Shown in pieces: positions 8,029 through 17,437 of a DNA stretch of 32,000 bases. Positions within the stretch are counted from its first letter, which is position 1, and the number at the start of each line of letters is the position of its first letter. Made by a program: the position numbers and the translations under genes. Where the stretch lies: contig JBBQYA010000025.1 in assembly GCA_038209155.1 (NCBI GenBank), forward strand, positions 1 through 32,000. Direction: 5' to 3'. The notes beneath the pieces were generated by a model. It searched no databases, was not told where the DNA came from, and saw nothing but the letters and a program-made list of their open reading frames with translations. The stretch is from JBBQYA01 sp038209155 (lineage in GTDB: Bacteria > Bacteroidota > Bacteroidia > Sphingobacteriales > Sphingobacteriaceae).

Positions 8029-8748
8029 TCAATATTCCTGCTTCAAAGGATGAATAACCAATTCATCAATCACCACATGTTTAGGTGCAGAGAGGATATA
8101 TAAAACTGAATTAGCGATATCTTCTGGCTTTAAATATTCACTCATTTTATCAGAACCCGGTATAGAATTATTGAAATAAGTATCTACAATACCGGGGTAA
8201 ATTACAGAAACCTTAACCCCATGAGGTCGTAATTCTTTGCGAACAGCCAAATTAAGTGCATTCTGTGCATATTTACTGGAGCAATAAACCGAGCCAGTTT
8301 CAAAAGTTCGGGTAGATACATCGGAAGCAATCGTAATGATGTGCCCTGATTTTTGGGTTTTCATGATGCTAGAAAACTCTCTTAGGAATATAAATGTGGC
8401 ACGAACATTCACATCCATTATTTGATCGTATTCTTCAATACTTACTTCATCAATATTTTTAAATGTACCTGTACCAGCGTTATTAATTAAAAAATCAATT
8501 TTACCAAATCTCTCGATTCCCTTTTCTATAGAATTTAAAATTTCTCTTTCATTCGTAATATCACAAACGATGGATACTGTTTCTGCAGAAAATGCTTTAA
8601 TTTCTTCTTCTAAGCTTTTTAATTCCTCTTCACTCCTTGCTATCAAAATTGTATTAACTCCATTTTTAGCTAATTCTAAAGCAATGGCTCTTCCGATACC
8701 TTTGGATGCACCAGAAATAATTGCAGTTTTATTAGCTATTGATTCCAT
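8029..8748 (-). CDS. Short-chain dehydrogenase/reductase (SDR), last gene of the glucan operon
   Basis: A 239-residue classical SDR. The NAD(P)-binding glycine motif 'SGASKGIG' is at residues 12-19, 'NNAG' at 89-92, the catalytic serine at about 142, and the 'YxxxK' pair is Y155 and K159. 'ARSE' after beta-strand 2 (37-40) favours NADP(H), though this is weak evidence. It has no export signal and should be cytoplasmic. It begins 7 bp after the stop of the GH65 gene, so it is almost certainly co-transcribed with the maltose genes, yet the known pathway has no redox step. The substrate is unknown. A sugar or ketone reductase working on an overflow product is possible but unsupported. Confidence 0.88.
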   Translation of the reverse strand: MESIANKTAIISGASKGIGRAIALELAKNGVNTILIARSEEELKSLEEEIKAFSAETVSIVCDITNEREILNSIEKGIERFGKIDFLINNAGTGTFKNIDEVSIEEYDQIMDVNVRATFIFLREFSSIMKTQKSGHIITIASDVSTRTFETGSVYCSSKYAQNALNLAVRKELRPHGVKVSVIYPGIVDTYFNNSIPGSDKMSEYLKPEDIANSVLYILSAPKHVVIDELVIHPLKQEY

Positions 8749-8755
8749 AAATATT

Positions 8756-11074
8756 TTATTTATTTAAATGCTCAATCTCTTTTGTTTTTCCAGATTCTAT
8801 TGAATGCTTTGTATCAAAAACAGAAAGAGAAATTGCATTTCCAGAAATATTTTTAATCAAAACCGAATTAGGATTTATGATAATTTGTAATAAATTTCCT
8901 CTAAATCGTATTTTAAAGGATAATGATTTCCAGTCGTTGGGTAGAAAAGGAGCAAAATATAATTCATTATTTCTCACTCTCATACCTCCAAAACCCATCA
9001 CGACAGACATCCAAGTTCCTGCCATGCTGGTAGTGTGGCAACCATCTTCTGTATCATTATTATAATCGTCAATATCTAATCGGGATGTTCTTAAATAAAA
9101 CTCATAGGCTCTGTCTCTATCCCCAAGTTTTGCAGCAATTATGGCATGAACGCATGGAGAAAGCGAAGATTCATGCACGGTTCTTGGTTCATAAAAATCA
9201 TAATTTCTTCGTATTGTTTCTATATCAAAGTTCTCTTCAAACAAAAATATTCCTTGCAAAACATCGGCTTGTTTAATAAAACAAGATCTTAGTATTCGAT
9301 CCCAAGACCATTTTTGATTTAAAGGTCGATCTTCTTTCGGTAAATCTTTCACCAAAATTTGTTCTTTATCTAAATATCCATCTTGTTGAAGAAAAATTCC
9401 TAATTTTTCATCAGATGGCAAATACATATTTGCAATTATTGAATTCCAACGAGCAGTCTCCGTTTCTTTTTCAAAACTTAAGTTTTTCAGAATTTCATTT
9501 AATCGAAATTTATTGGTTTTAGCTAATTTTTCCATTGCCTCTAAACAATATTTCATTGTCCAAAGTGCAATAGTATTGGTGTACCAATTATTATTAATAT
9601 TGTTTTCGTACTCGTTTGGCCCAGTTACACCGAGCATCACATATTGTTGCTTTTGTTCAGAAAATGTTATTCTCTGGCTCCAGAAACGAGATATTCCAAT
9701 TAAAACATCTAAACCAAACTCTGCTAAATAAGATTCATCTCCTGTATATCGAACATAATCATAAATTGCAAAAGCTATAGCTCCATTTCTATGAATTTCT
9801 TCAAAAGTAATTTCCCATTCATTATGACATTCTTCACCGTTCATTGTCACCATTGGGTATAGTGCTGCACCTTTATTAAATCCTAATTTTGCTGCATTTT
9901 CAATTGCTTTCTGCAAATGTTTATGTCGATAGATTAATAAATTTCTTGCAACTTTTTGTGGAGCTGTCGCTAAATAAAAAGGTAAACAATACGCCTCTGT
10001 ATCCCAATAAGTGCTACCTCCGTATTTTTCTCCCGTGAAACCTTTTGGCCCAATATTCAATCTTTCATCTTCACCCGTATAAGTTTGATTTAGCTGAAAA
10101 ATATTGAAACGAATTCCTTGCTGTGCAGCTGTATCTCCATCAATGATTATATCACTCTCTTTCCATTTATCTCCCCAAGCTTCTGCTTGCTCTGCCAACA
10201 TGTTTTCATAGCCATGCGCATGAGCATTTTCTAATAGTTGCTTACAAATAATTGGTAATGTTTCCTTCTCGTGGTTTTCTGAGGTAATGCAAGCAATATA
10301 TTTGTAAATAACGGTTTCCACTCCTTTTGCTGCAGTTTTAGAAACTTTATTTGCGACAAATTTTTCCTTTTCTATGGGTTGAGACTGATATTCAATTTTA
10401 TGACCGTCTTGAAAAATATCAAACATCATTCCTGTGCATAGGTGAAAACCCGTTTTCTTGGTTCGAACAGTTACAAATGCTTGTCCATATTTTGCCTCTT
10501 TAAAAACTTCATCCCAAAATTTTTCATCATAATTAGAATCTTCATTTTTAACATCAGCATCTAAAAATGGGGTGATTTTTAATTTTGCATCGAAATTTAA
10601 TGGAGTAATGGAATATCGAATTACTGCAGTTTCAGAATTTACAATGCTGCAAAAACGTTTAGAACTCACCTTTACTTCCTTTCCGCTTTTTAATCGTGCT
10701 GTGAAACTTCTCTCCAAATATCCTTCCTTCATATTCAATTCTCTGCGGAATTCAAGTACTTCACATTGAGCTAAATCTAATATTTCGTAATCAATTTCTA
10801 TCCCAATTCCTATCCAATTAGTTGCGTTTAAAACTTTTGCAAAATATTCTGGATAACCATTTTTCCACCATCCCACTCTTGTTTTATCTGGATAATAAAT
10901 GCCAGCAACATAGTTTCCTTGTAAAGTTTTCCCTGAATATTGTTCTTCAAAATTCGCTCTTTGCCCCATTCTTCCATTTCCAATACTGAAAACACTTTCA
11001 GAAACTTTATTATGTGCTGGGTCAAAATTCTCTTCGATAACAGACCATTCATCTGTTTTAAAATACTGTTTCAT
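8756..11074 (-). CDS. GH65 maltose phosphorylase
   Basis: A 772-residue cytoplasmic GH65 phosphorylase, the usual length for the family. It cleaves maltose with inorganic phosphate, with inversion, to beta-glucose 1-phosphate and glucose. Visible hallmarks are 'YWDTEAYCLPFY' (356-367), the general acid E488 in 'VTGPNEYENN', the substrate-contacting 'KQAD' at 601-604 and the probable phosphate-site segment 'VHESSLSP' (633-640). The loop 'CHNEWEITFEEIHRNGA' (416-432), with H417 and E419, matches the form I know from maltose phosphorylases, not trehalose or kojibiose phosphorylases. Specificity is therefore fairly well supported but not proven. pgmB lies just upstream in the operon (23-bp gap) and handles the beta-anomer product, as in lactobacilli. 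Confidence 0.92.
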   Translation of the reverse strand: MKQYFKTDEWSVIEENFDPAHNKVSESVFSIGNGRMGQRANFEEQYSGKTLQGNYVAGIYYPDKTRVGWWKNGYPEYFAKVLNATNWIGIGIEIDYEILDLAQCEVLEFRRELNMKEGYLERSFTARLKSGKEVKVSSKRFCSIVNSETAVIRYSITPLNFDAKLKITPFLDADVKNEDSNYDEKFWDEVFKEAKYGQAFVTVRTKKTGFHLCTGMMFDIFQDGHKIEYQSQPIEKEKFVANKVSKTAAKGVETVIYKYIACITSENHEKETLPIICKQLLENAHAHGYENMLAEQAEAWGDKWKESDIIIDGDTAAQQGIRFNIFQLNQTYTGEDERLNIGPKGFTGEKYGGSTYWDTEAYCLPFYLATAPQKVARNLLIYRHKHLQKAIENAAKLGFNKGAALYPMVTMNGEECHNEWEITFEEIHRNGAIAFAIYDYVRYTGDESYLAEFGLDVLIGISRFWSQRITFSEQKQQYVMLGVTGPNEYENNINNNWYTNTIALWTMKYCLEAMEKLAKTNKFRLNEILKNLSFEKETETARWNSIIANMYLPSDEKLGIFLQQDGYLDKEQILVKDLPKEDRPLNQKWSWDRILRSCFIKQADVLQGIFLFEENFDIETIRRNYDFYEPRTVHESSLSPCVHAIIAAKLGDRDRAYEFYLRTSRLDIDDYNNDTEDGCHTTSMAGTWMSVVMGFGGMRVRNNELYFAPFLPNDWKSLSFKIRFRGNLLQIIINPNSVLIKNISGNAISLSVFDTKHSIESGKTKEIEHLNK

Positions 11075-11097
11075 TATAAATTTTATATAGTTCCTGA

Positions 11098-11760
11098 TTA
11101 CAGGCTTTGTAATTTTTCTTTAATAGTTTGCCAACTTATTCCTTCAAAAGATGGAATAATAATATTGGCATGTTGTAAATTTTTTTCTGATCCAATTCCT
11201 ACACAAACCATTCCTGCATTAATTGCAGCATCTATTCCTGCAATTGCATCTTCGAATACTGCGCAGTTTTCTGCATCGGTATTTAATTCTTTTGCCCCAA
11301 GTAAAAATACCTCTGGATCTGGTTTTGCATTAGCTATTTTGTTTCCATCAACAATACAATCAAAATAATGAAGCATATTTATTTTCTCCAAAATCATTGT
11401 GGAGTTTTTACTTGCAGAACCCAATCCTACTTTTATTCCTTCAGACTTTAGTTCTTGAATAAAAGATTCTACACCGGGCAAAATTTCTGTTTTATCCATT
11501 AATGAAATATCCTCTATGTATCGGAGGTTTTTCATTTCTGCTAATTTTATTTTTGTTTTTTGATCTAACTCTACTCCGCCAATTTCTAAAATAATCTCTA
11601 ATGATCGCATCCGACTTACACCTTTAAGCAATTCATTATCTTCTTCTGTTATATCAAATCCAATATCATTGGCAAGTTTTTTCCATGCACGGTAATGATA
11701 GCGTGCAGTGTCTACTATTACTCCATCAAGATCAAATAAACAGGCTTTAATTTCAGGCAT
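11098..11760 (-). CDS. pgmB: Beta-phosphoglucomutase
   Basis: A 220-residue HAD-superfamily mutase converting beta-glucose 1-phosphate to glucose 6-phosphate. The HAD motif 'FDLDGVIVDTA' puts nucleophile D10 and acid/base D12 in place. A helical cap follows ('YHYRAWKKLA' with 'GVSRMRSLEIIL'). 'GLGSASKNS' is motif II and 'FEDAIAGIDAAINAGM' motif IV, with the acidic pair for magnesium. The length fits the family (~220). It lies between the SusA-like gene and the GH65 gene, 23 bp before the latter. Together they form the classic maltose phosphorolysis pair, since only the beta-anomer needs this dedicated mutase. Confidence 0.95.
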   Translation of the reverse strand: MPEIKACLFDLDGVIVDTARYHYRAWKKLANDIGFDITEEDNELLKGVSRMRSLEIILEIGGVELDQKTKIKLAEMKNLRYIEDISLMDKTEILPGVESFIQELKSEGIKVGLGSASKNSTMILEKINMLHYFDCIVDGNKIANAKPDPEVFLLGAKELNTDAENCAVFEDAIAGIDAAINAGMVCVGIGSEKNLQHANIIIPSFEGISWQTIKEKLQSL

Positions 11761-11826
11761 TTTATATTTTAATATGGGTAATAATTATTTTTTATTAATC
11801 TAAAAGTTTTCTTGAGAAGCAATTTA

Positions 11827-13689
11827 TTATTGTAATTCTAAAATTAAAACTCCTTTAGCTGGAACATCAATTTTTGAAATATCATTTACAACTTTATCAG
11901 AAATGATATTTTTGGCTGTTTTCGAAGATTTAATACGCTCTGCAAAACGTGTAGTTTCTACATTTACATTTTTATTATTTTGATTCATGATTACCATTAC
12001 CGTTTTTGAATCATTATATCTGAAATAAACATAAACACCATCTTCTGGATAAAATTGCATTAATTTTCCACTTTGTACCACTGGATTTGCTTTTCTCCAA
12101 AGGGCAATTTTTTGCATATAATCAAAAGCTTCATTTTCTTTTTCTGTTCGTCCAGCTTTGGTAAACTTGTCTGTTTTATCTCCAACCCAACCACCTGGAA
12201 AATCTGAACGAACCAAGCCATCTGGATTTGTAAATCCTTTCATCAGAATTTCGCTACCATAATATAAAGATGGAATTCCTCGTGTAGTCATCATAAAAGC
12301 ATATCCCATTTTTAGTTTGTCCATATCTTCATTTACAACTGAATAGAACCTACCTAAATCATGATTGTCTAAAAAATTAACGTTTCTGTTCGGGTCTTCA
12401 TACATAAAATCTGAACTTAAAGTATGATACAATCTATTTAATCCTTCTGTCCAACCGAAATTTTCATTTAATCCTTTGCTGAGTGCAAAATATAGTTGAA
12501 AGTCGGTAACTCCTTCCAAATTTGAATTATACCCCTTTACCAAATTATTATTTTGAGTAAAAAAAGCTTGATTGGTTACGCCATGCACCCAAGTCTCAGC
12601 GAAAACAGAAAGTTTTGGATATTCTAATTTGATTCTTTTTCCCCATTCCGACATGAATTCTAAATCGTTATAAGCATAGGTATCTAATCTAAATCCGTCT
12701 AAACCTGAATACTCTATCCACCATAAATGATTTTGTGTTAAATAATTTTTAACAAATTCATTTTTTTGATTCAAATCTGCCATGTGCTTATCAAACCACC
12801 CATCTGTCATTATTTTTTTATCGAATACAGATGCGTAAGGATCCATCAATGTTCCATCTTTATAATTGGTTCTTTGAAATCCTTTCCACTCATGAAAAAA
12901 ATCTTTTGATGGAGAATCTTTAAATAAGAAACTTTCAGTTCCTAAATGATTATGTACTAAATCTTTAATTACTTTAATTCCCTTTTCATGGCATTTATTT
13001 ACAAACTCAGTATATAAAGCATTCGTTCCAAATCTTCTATCGGTTAAGTATAAATCTGTGGCAGCATAACCATGATAGGAAGTTTTAGGCTCATCATTTT
13101 CTATTTCTGGATTGAGCCAAATAGCTGTAACTCCCAAATCTTTTAGATAATCAAGCTTGTTTATAATACCTTGCAAATCACCACCGTGTCTATAATACAT
13201 AGAATCTCGATTGATAGTAACTTCATTCATTCCTTTTATAATATCGTTTTTTGGATCCCCATTAGAAAAACGATCTGGCATGATTAAATAAATAAAATCT
13301 GCATCGGTTACACCTTGAATTCTATTTGTTGCAGTAGACTTTTGCTTTAATTCATATTTATAAACTAACTTTTTACTTTTATTATTAAATACTATTTCGA
13401 GTATTCCCGGTTTGGTGTTAGCATCAATCTTTAAATCCAAAAACAAATAATTAGGATTTTCTACTTTATTTACTTTTACTAAACTTACTCCTGAATAATT
13501 TAAAGTGACGTTTGATGCTCCTATTTCAGTACCGTAAACCAAAAGTTGAAGGTTAGGATTTTGCATTCCAACCCACCAAAAGGCAGGATCAATTCTTTTT
13601 ATGGTTGATATAACTTTCTTTTGTGCATACAAATTACTGCTTATTACAAAAGAAATAAATAGTAGAATTAAAATTTTAAATACTTTCAT
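11827..13689 (-). CDS. SusA-like periplasmic neopullulanase/cyclomaltodextrinase (GH13)
   Basis: A 620-residue GH13 enzyme with a signal peptide (residues 1-22, ending 'NLYA' before Q23) and no lipobox, so probably periplasmic. The N-terminal beta-sandwich ('IDPAFWWVGMQNPNLQLLVYG', 33-53) is the cyclomaltodextrinase-type N domain. The catalytic barrel starts at about 130. Nucleophile D336 is in 'GFRLD', acid/base E365 in 'VFAETW' and D444 in 'FLDNHD'. Size and architecture match SusA of Bacteroides starch systems, which trims malto-oligosaccharides in the periplasm. It sits 9 bp after glgB and 66 bp before pgmB in the operon, an exported enzyme among cytoplasmic ones. Action on cyclodextrins or pullulan cannot be distinguished here. 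Confidence 0.92.
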   Translation of the reverse strand: MKVFKILILLFISFVISSNLYAQKKVISTIKRIDPAFWWVGMQNPNLQLLVYGTEIGASNVTLNYSGVSLVKVNKVENPNYLFLDLKIDANTKPGILEIVFNNKSKKLVYKYELKQKSTATNRIQGVTDADFIYLIMPDRFSNGDPKNDIIKGMNEVTINRDSMYYRHGGDLQGIINKLDYLKDLGVTAIWLNPEIENDEPKTSYHGYAATDLYLTDRRFGTNALYTEFVNKCHEKGIKVIKDLVHNHLGTESFLFKDSPSKDFFHEWKGFQRTNYKDGTLMDPYASVFDKKIMTDGWFDKHMADLNQKNEFVKNYLTQNHLWWIEYSGLDGFRLDTYAYNDLEFMSEWGKRIKLEYPKLSVFAETWVHGVTNQAFFTQNNNLVKGYNSNLEGVTDFQLYFALSKGLNENFGWTEGLNRLYHTLSSDFMYEDPNRNVNFLDNHDLGRFYSVVNEDMDKLKMGYAFMMTTRGIPSLYYGSEILMKGFTNPDGLVRSDFPGGWVGDKTDKFTKAGRTEKENEAFDYMQKIALWRKANPVVQSGKLMQFYPEDGVYVYFRYNDSKTVMVIMNQNNKNVNVETTRFAERIKSSKTAKNIISDKVVNDISKIDVPAKGVLILELQ

Positions 13690-13698
13690 AGCTATATT

Positions 13699-15810
13699 TT
13701 ATTTGGTAGTTTTTTTAGAAACAGCTTTTTTCGTTATCGCTTTTTTAACCACATCAATTTCTGCCTTTTTTGCTGTAGATTTTAAAGCAGTTTTAGGTTT
13801 AACTATTTTGCTTTCGGTATTAATCGTTTCTGATTTTACTGCAATAGTCTTTTTAGAAACTGCTTTACTCTTGACTCTTTTAAATACAACTAAACCTAAA
13901 GGAGGAAGAATAACATGGATAGAATTTTCTCTAAAATGGTAGTGAATAGGTTCAGATTTAGTTAATTCAAGATTCAATTGTCCTGTTCCAAAATATTCTG
14001 TTTTATCGCTATTGAAAATCTCTTTCCATTCTCCTTCATAAGAAACACCAATTCTGTATGAATTTCTTGGTACTGGAGTCATGTTAGCAGCAATGATTAA
14101 ATTATCTTCTTCATTGTTACCTTTTCTCATATATACTAAAACTGAATTTTCAGCATCAGAACCATCAATCCACTCAAAACCTTCTGAATCGAAGGATTTT
14201 TCGTACAAAGCAGGTTCAGATTTATAAAGTTTATTTAAATCTGAAACGGTTTGTAACATACCTTTATGAGGAACAAAATCTAGCAAATGCCAATCTAAAC
14301 TTTTAGTATGATTCCATTCTGAGGTCTGTCCAAATTCTCCACCCATAAATAAAAGTTTAGTTCCAGGATGAGTAAACATATAACTATACATTAATCGAAG
14401 ATTTGCAAACCGTTGCCATTCGTCTCCTGGCATTTTTTGTACTAAAGATTTTTTACCATGAACTACTTCATCATGAGATAGAGGAAGCATGAAATTTTCT
14501 GTAAAAGCATAAACCGTACTGAACGTAATTTGATTTTGATGATATCTTCTATAAAAAGGATCATTAGAAAAATATTTTAAGGTATCGTTCATCCAACCCA
14601 TCATCCATTTCATACCAAAACCTAAACCTCCTGAGTAAACCGGCCTAGAAACACCAGTAAACGAAGTAGATTCTTCAGCTATTGTTTGAACAGAAGGATA
14701 GGAAGTATATATTTCTTCATTTAATTCTTTGAATAAAGAAATGGCTTCTAAATTTTCTCTTCCGCCAAATTCATTCGGAATCCACTCTCCTTCATTTCTG
14801 GAATAATCTAAATAAAGCATGGAAGCAACTGCATCAACTCTTAATCCATCAACATGAAAACGATCTAACCAAAATAATGCATTACTAATTAAGAAAGATC
14901 GAACTTCATTTCTTCCATAATTAAAAATATGACTTTTCCAGTCTGGATGAAACCCTTTTTTAGGATCTTCATGTTCATATAAACTTGTTCCATCAAATTT
15001 AAATAAACCATGAGCATCTGCTGGAAAATGAGAAGGAACCCAATCCAAAATAACACCAATATTGTTTTTATGCAATGTTTCTATCAAAAACATTAAATCT
15101 TGAGGAGTTCCAAATTTTGAAGAAGCAGCAAAGTATCCTGTAATTTGATAACCCCACGAAGGATCATAAGGATATTCCATTACTGGCATAAACTCTACAT
15201 GAGTAAAACCAGCATCTAATAAATACTGCGGTAAAGTTTCTGCAATTTCTCGGTAGGATAATTTTCTTTCTGGATCAATTGGATCTCTTTTCCAAGAACC
15301 CATGTGCATTTCATAAACTGAATATGGGCTTTGTAATGAATTTTTAGAAGCTCTAGTCTCCATCCAGTTTTTGTCAGACCATTCGTAATAAGTGTCCCAA
15401 ACTTTGGATGCAGTTTTTGGAGGAGCTTCCCAATACAAAGCATAAGGATCTCCTTTTTCTTGTTCGCCTCCATTATTGGATAAAATAAAATATTTATAAA
15501 CTTCTCCTCTTTGCACATGAGGAATAAATCCTTCAAATATTCCAGAACCATCCCATCTAGAATTTAAAATGTGCTCACCACGATTCCAACCATTAAAATT
15601 TCCGATCACAGAAACCATTGCAGCATTTGGTGCCCAAACCGCAAAATAAGTTCCTTGAATTCCGTCTAATTCGCAAAAATGTGAACCAAATTTTTCATAC
15701 AGTTTATAATGTTTTCCGCCTTTGAAAAGATTAATATCAAACTCGGTAAACCGACTAAACGGTTCTACTTTTTTGGTTTCTACTTTTGTAACTTTAATTG
15801 CTTTAGCCAT
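13699..15810 (-). CDS. glgB: 1,4-alpha-glucan branching enzyme GlgB with lysine-rich C-terminal tail
   Basis: A 703-residue GH13 branching enzyme that makes alpha-1,6 branches in glycogen. The CBM48 domain lies near residues 50-115 ('AVWAPNAAMVSVIGNFNGW'). The barrel carries nucleophile D326 in 'GLRVDAVASMLYLDY', the acid/base glutamate in 'TIAEEST' (379/380) and D447 in 'PLSHDEVVHG'. The catalytic protein ends at 'LGLVVFKRVK' (~647). The remaining 56 residues are a low-complexity Lys/Ala/Ser/Thr/Val tail with 17 lysines, which is absent from ordinary GlgB. It lies between maltokinase (19-bp gap) and the SusA-like gene (9-bp gap). Branching complements the linear polymer made by GlgE from the same operon. 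Confidence 0.95.
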   Translation of the reverse strand: MAKAIKVTKVETKKVEPFSRFTEFDINLFKGGKHYKLYEKFGSHFCELDGIQGTYFAVWAPNAAMVSVIGNFNGWNRGEHILNSRWDGSGIFEGFIPHVQRGEVYKYFILSNNGGEQEKGDPYALYWEAPPKTASKVWDTYYEWSDKNWMETRASKNSLQSPYSVYEMHMGSWKRDPIDPERKLSYREIAETLPQYLLDAGFTHVEFMPVMEYPYDPSWGYQITGYFAASSKFGTPQDLMFLIETLHKNNIGVILDWVPSHFPADAHGLFKFDGTSLYEHEDPKKGFHPDWKSHIFNYGRNEVRSFLISNALFWLDRFHVDGLRVDAVASMLYLDYSRNEGEWIPNEFGGRENLEAISLFKELNEEIYTSYPSVQTIAEESTSFTGVSRPVYSGGLGFGMKWMMGWMNDTLKYFSNDPFYRRYHQNQITFSTVYAFTENFMLPLSHDEVVHGKKSLVQKMPGDEWQRFANLRLMYSYMFTHPGTKLLFMGGEFGQTSEWNHTKSLDWHLLDFVPHKGMLQTVSDLNKLYKSEPALYEKSFDSEGFEWIDGSDAENSVLVYMRKGNNEEDNLIIAANMTPVPRNSYRIGVSYEGEWKEIFNSDKTEYFGTGQLNLELTKSEPIHYHFRENSIHVILPPLGLVVFKRVKSKAVSKKTIAVKSETINTESKIVKPKTALKSTAKKAEIDVVKKAITKKAVSKKTTK

Positions 15811-15829
15811 GGTAAAATATTTTTGAGTT

Positions 15830-17425
15830 TTAATCTTTTAGTTTTTCGATTTCATTTAAAACATGCGTTATTCCTTTTAACGGAATTTTAATCCAGTGAG
15901 GTCGCCCATTTAATTCATATCCCAATTCATAGACTGCTTTTTCTAATAAATGCAGTTGTAATAAAAAATTTATTTCACTCTTATTCTTGAACAATCCGCT
16001 GTCTTTTCCGATAGCTGCCATGTAAGTATCTAAAAAAGTATCGGTTATTAAACGATACCATCTATCTGCTGCTTTTTGTAATTGTTTTACGTCTGCACCA
16101 GCAGTTTCATTACTGAAATATAGCTTAGCACACACTGAATAATGAAAAGAGCGAATCATGCCTGCAACATCTTTCAAAGGAGAATGCTTTATTTTACGAT
16201 CAGAAATTGAGCTTTCTGGCTCGCCTTCAAAGTCTATAATGATATAATCTGATCCAGTAAATAAAACCTGACCTAGATGATAATCTCCATGTATTCTAGT
16301 TCGCATCGAATCTAAATTTCGATGTTGGATTTCATTGAAAAATTCTGAAATTATTTTTTCGCTTTCAATAAAAGTATTGGCTAAATCTTGAGCAGTTGGA
16401 TCTAGTTCAGAAAAATTTTCTTTTAATAAATCTATTCTTTTGGTAAGTAGTTTTTGCAAATGATCATTAAACCATTTACTGTATTTTTTATCGAATTTTT
16501 CTGCCTTAAAACCTGGATCATTTGTTTTTGTAAATAGTGCCAAATGCATTTCTGCAGTTCGTTTGGCTAATAAATCTACTTTCTCAAAAACGTTTTCTTT
16601 TATGGTAAATAAATCATTCAGAAATCCATAAAGAAAATCGTTGAGATTGTCTCCAGTATATACCCAACTATCTGAAAGGCTTGTAACTTTTTCCATCATT
16701 AATCCTAACGTAATTGGTTCTATCCCTTCTCGTTCCCAAGCAAAACTTCCTGCAAATGCTGGAATGTTTTCATAGTTTCCATTTTCTGTTAAAAAACGAA
16801 TAACTTCTACTTCAGGATTGGTTTCTCTAAAAAGCTTTCGGTAAATTTTTAAGAAATATTTTTCTTCAAAAATTAGGGAAGAATTACTTTGATCAACTTC
16901 TAAAACTCTACTTAAAATAGTTTTTTTATCATTAAAAGGTAGAAAGCCTTTACCTCTCATAAAAGAAATCTGTCCGGTATGCTGATCTATTTTTGTAGAA
17001 TCATTTAAACAATTAAAAAGATGATGTTGAAAACGCTGATCATAAATCGCATCTACTAAATAACCTGTTCTTACATCAACTTTTGCAGCCGCAATAATTG
17101 CTTTAGGATTTACTGCAACCTCACCTGTAATTGATTCTATGAATGAAACTGGCAGAAAATAATTTTCTGATTCTCCTTTATTATAATCAATATTTAAAAT
17201 CAAGAAAAAAAACTTGACATCTGCTAATGGAATTTCTAAATGATGCTCAATACTTATTTTTTTTAATTTTCTTGCTTTTCCTCCAAACCATCTACATTTT
17301 AATAAATAAGAAGGCAATAGATTATTCGCAATTTTTTCGATTGCTTTTTTATTGGTTTTTAATTTATCCCAATCTGGAATAATTACCTCTAAAGTATTTG
17401 CCGGATTGGGGATAATGAGTTCCAT
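15830..17425 (-). CDS. mak: Maltokinase (Pep2-like)
   Basis: A 531-residue kinase resembling maltokinase or the kinase half of TreS-maltokinase fusions. It phosphorylates maltose with ATP to alpha-maltose 1-phosphate, the GlgE donor. The N-terminal cap contains 'LLKCRWFGGKAR' (~residues 40-51), a family signature. The aminoglycoside-phosphotransferase-like lobe holds 'RIHGDYHLGQVLF' (377-389), the catalytic loop, and 'IIIDFEGEPE' (~395-404), the metal-binding DFE segment. It is somewhat longer than the ~450-residue actinobacterial enzymes. It follows glgE by 12 bp and precedes glgB by 19 bp, so the three GlgE-pathway genes are consecutive. No trehalose synthase domain is fused to it. Confidence 0.9.
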   Translation of the reverse strand: MELIIPNPANTLEVIIPDWDKLKTNKKAIEKIANNLLPSYLLKCRWFGGKARKLKKISIEHHLEIPLADVKFFFLILNIDYNKGESENYFLPVSFIESITGEVAVNPKAIIAAAKVDVRTGYLVDAIYDQRFQHHLFNCLNDSTKIDQHTGQISFMRGKGFLPFNDKKTILSRVLEVDQSNSSLIFEEKYFLKIYRKLFRETNPEVEVIRFLTENGNYENIPAFAGSFAWEREGIEPITLGLMMEKVTSLSDSWVYTGDNLNDFLYGFLNDLFTIKENVFEKVDLLAKRTAEMHLALFTKTNDPGFKAEKFDKKYSKWFNDHLQKLLTKRIDLLKENFSELDPTAQDLANTFIESEKIISEFFNEIQHRNLDSMRTRIHGDYHLGQVLFTGSDYIIIDFEGEPESSISDRKIKHSPLKDVAGMIRSFHYSVCAKLYFSNETAGADVKQLQKAADRWYRLITDTFLDTYMAAIGKDSGLFKNKSEINFLLQLHLLEKAVYELGYELNGRPHWIKIPLKGITHVLNEIEKLKD

Positions 17426-17437
17426 AGGTATAGGTTT

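Noticed and set aside
8756..11074. Trehalose or kojibiose phosphorylase instead of maltose phosphorylase
   Set aside because: The CHNEWEITFEEIHRNGA loop with H417 and E419, and the neighbouring pgmB and malto-oligosaccharide genes, favour maltose. Assay would be needed for certainty.
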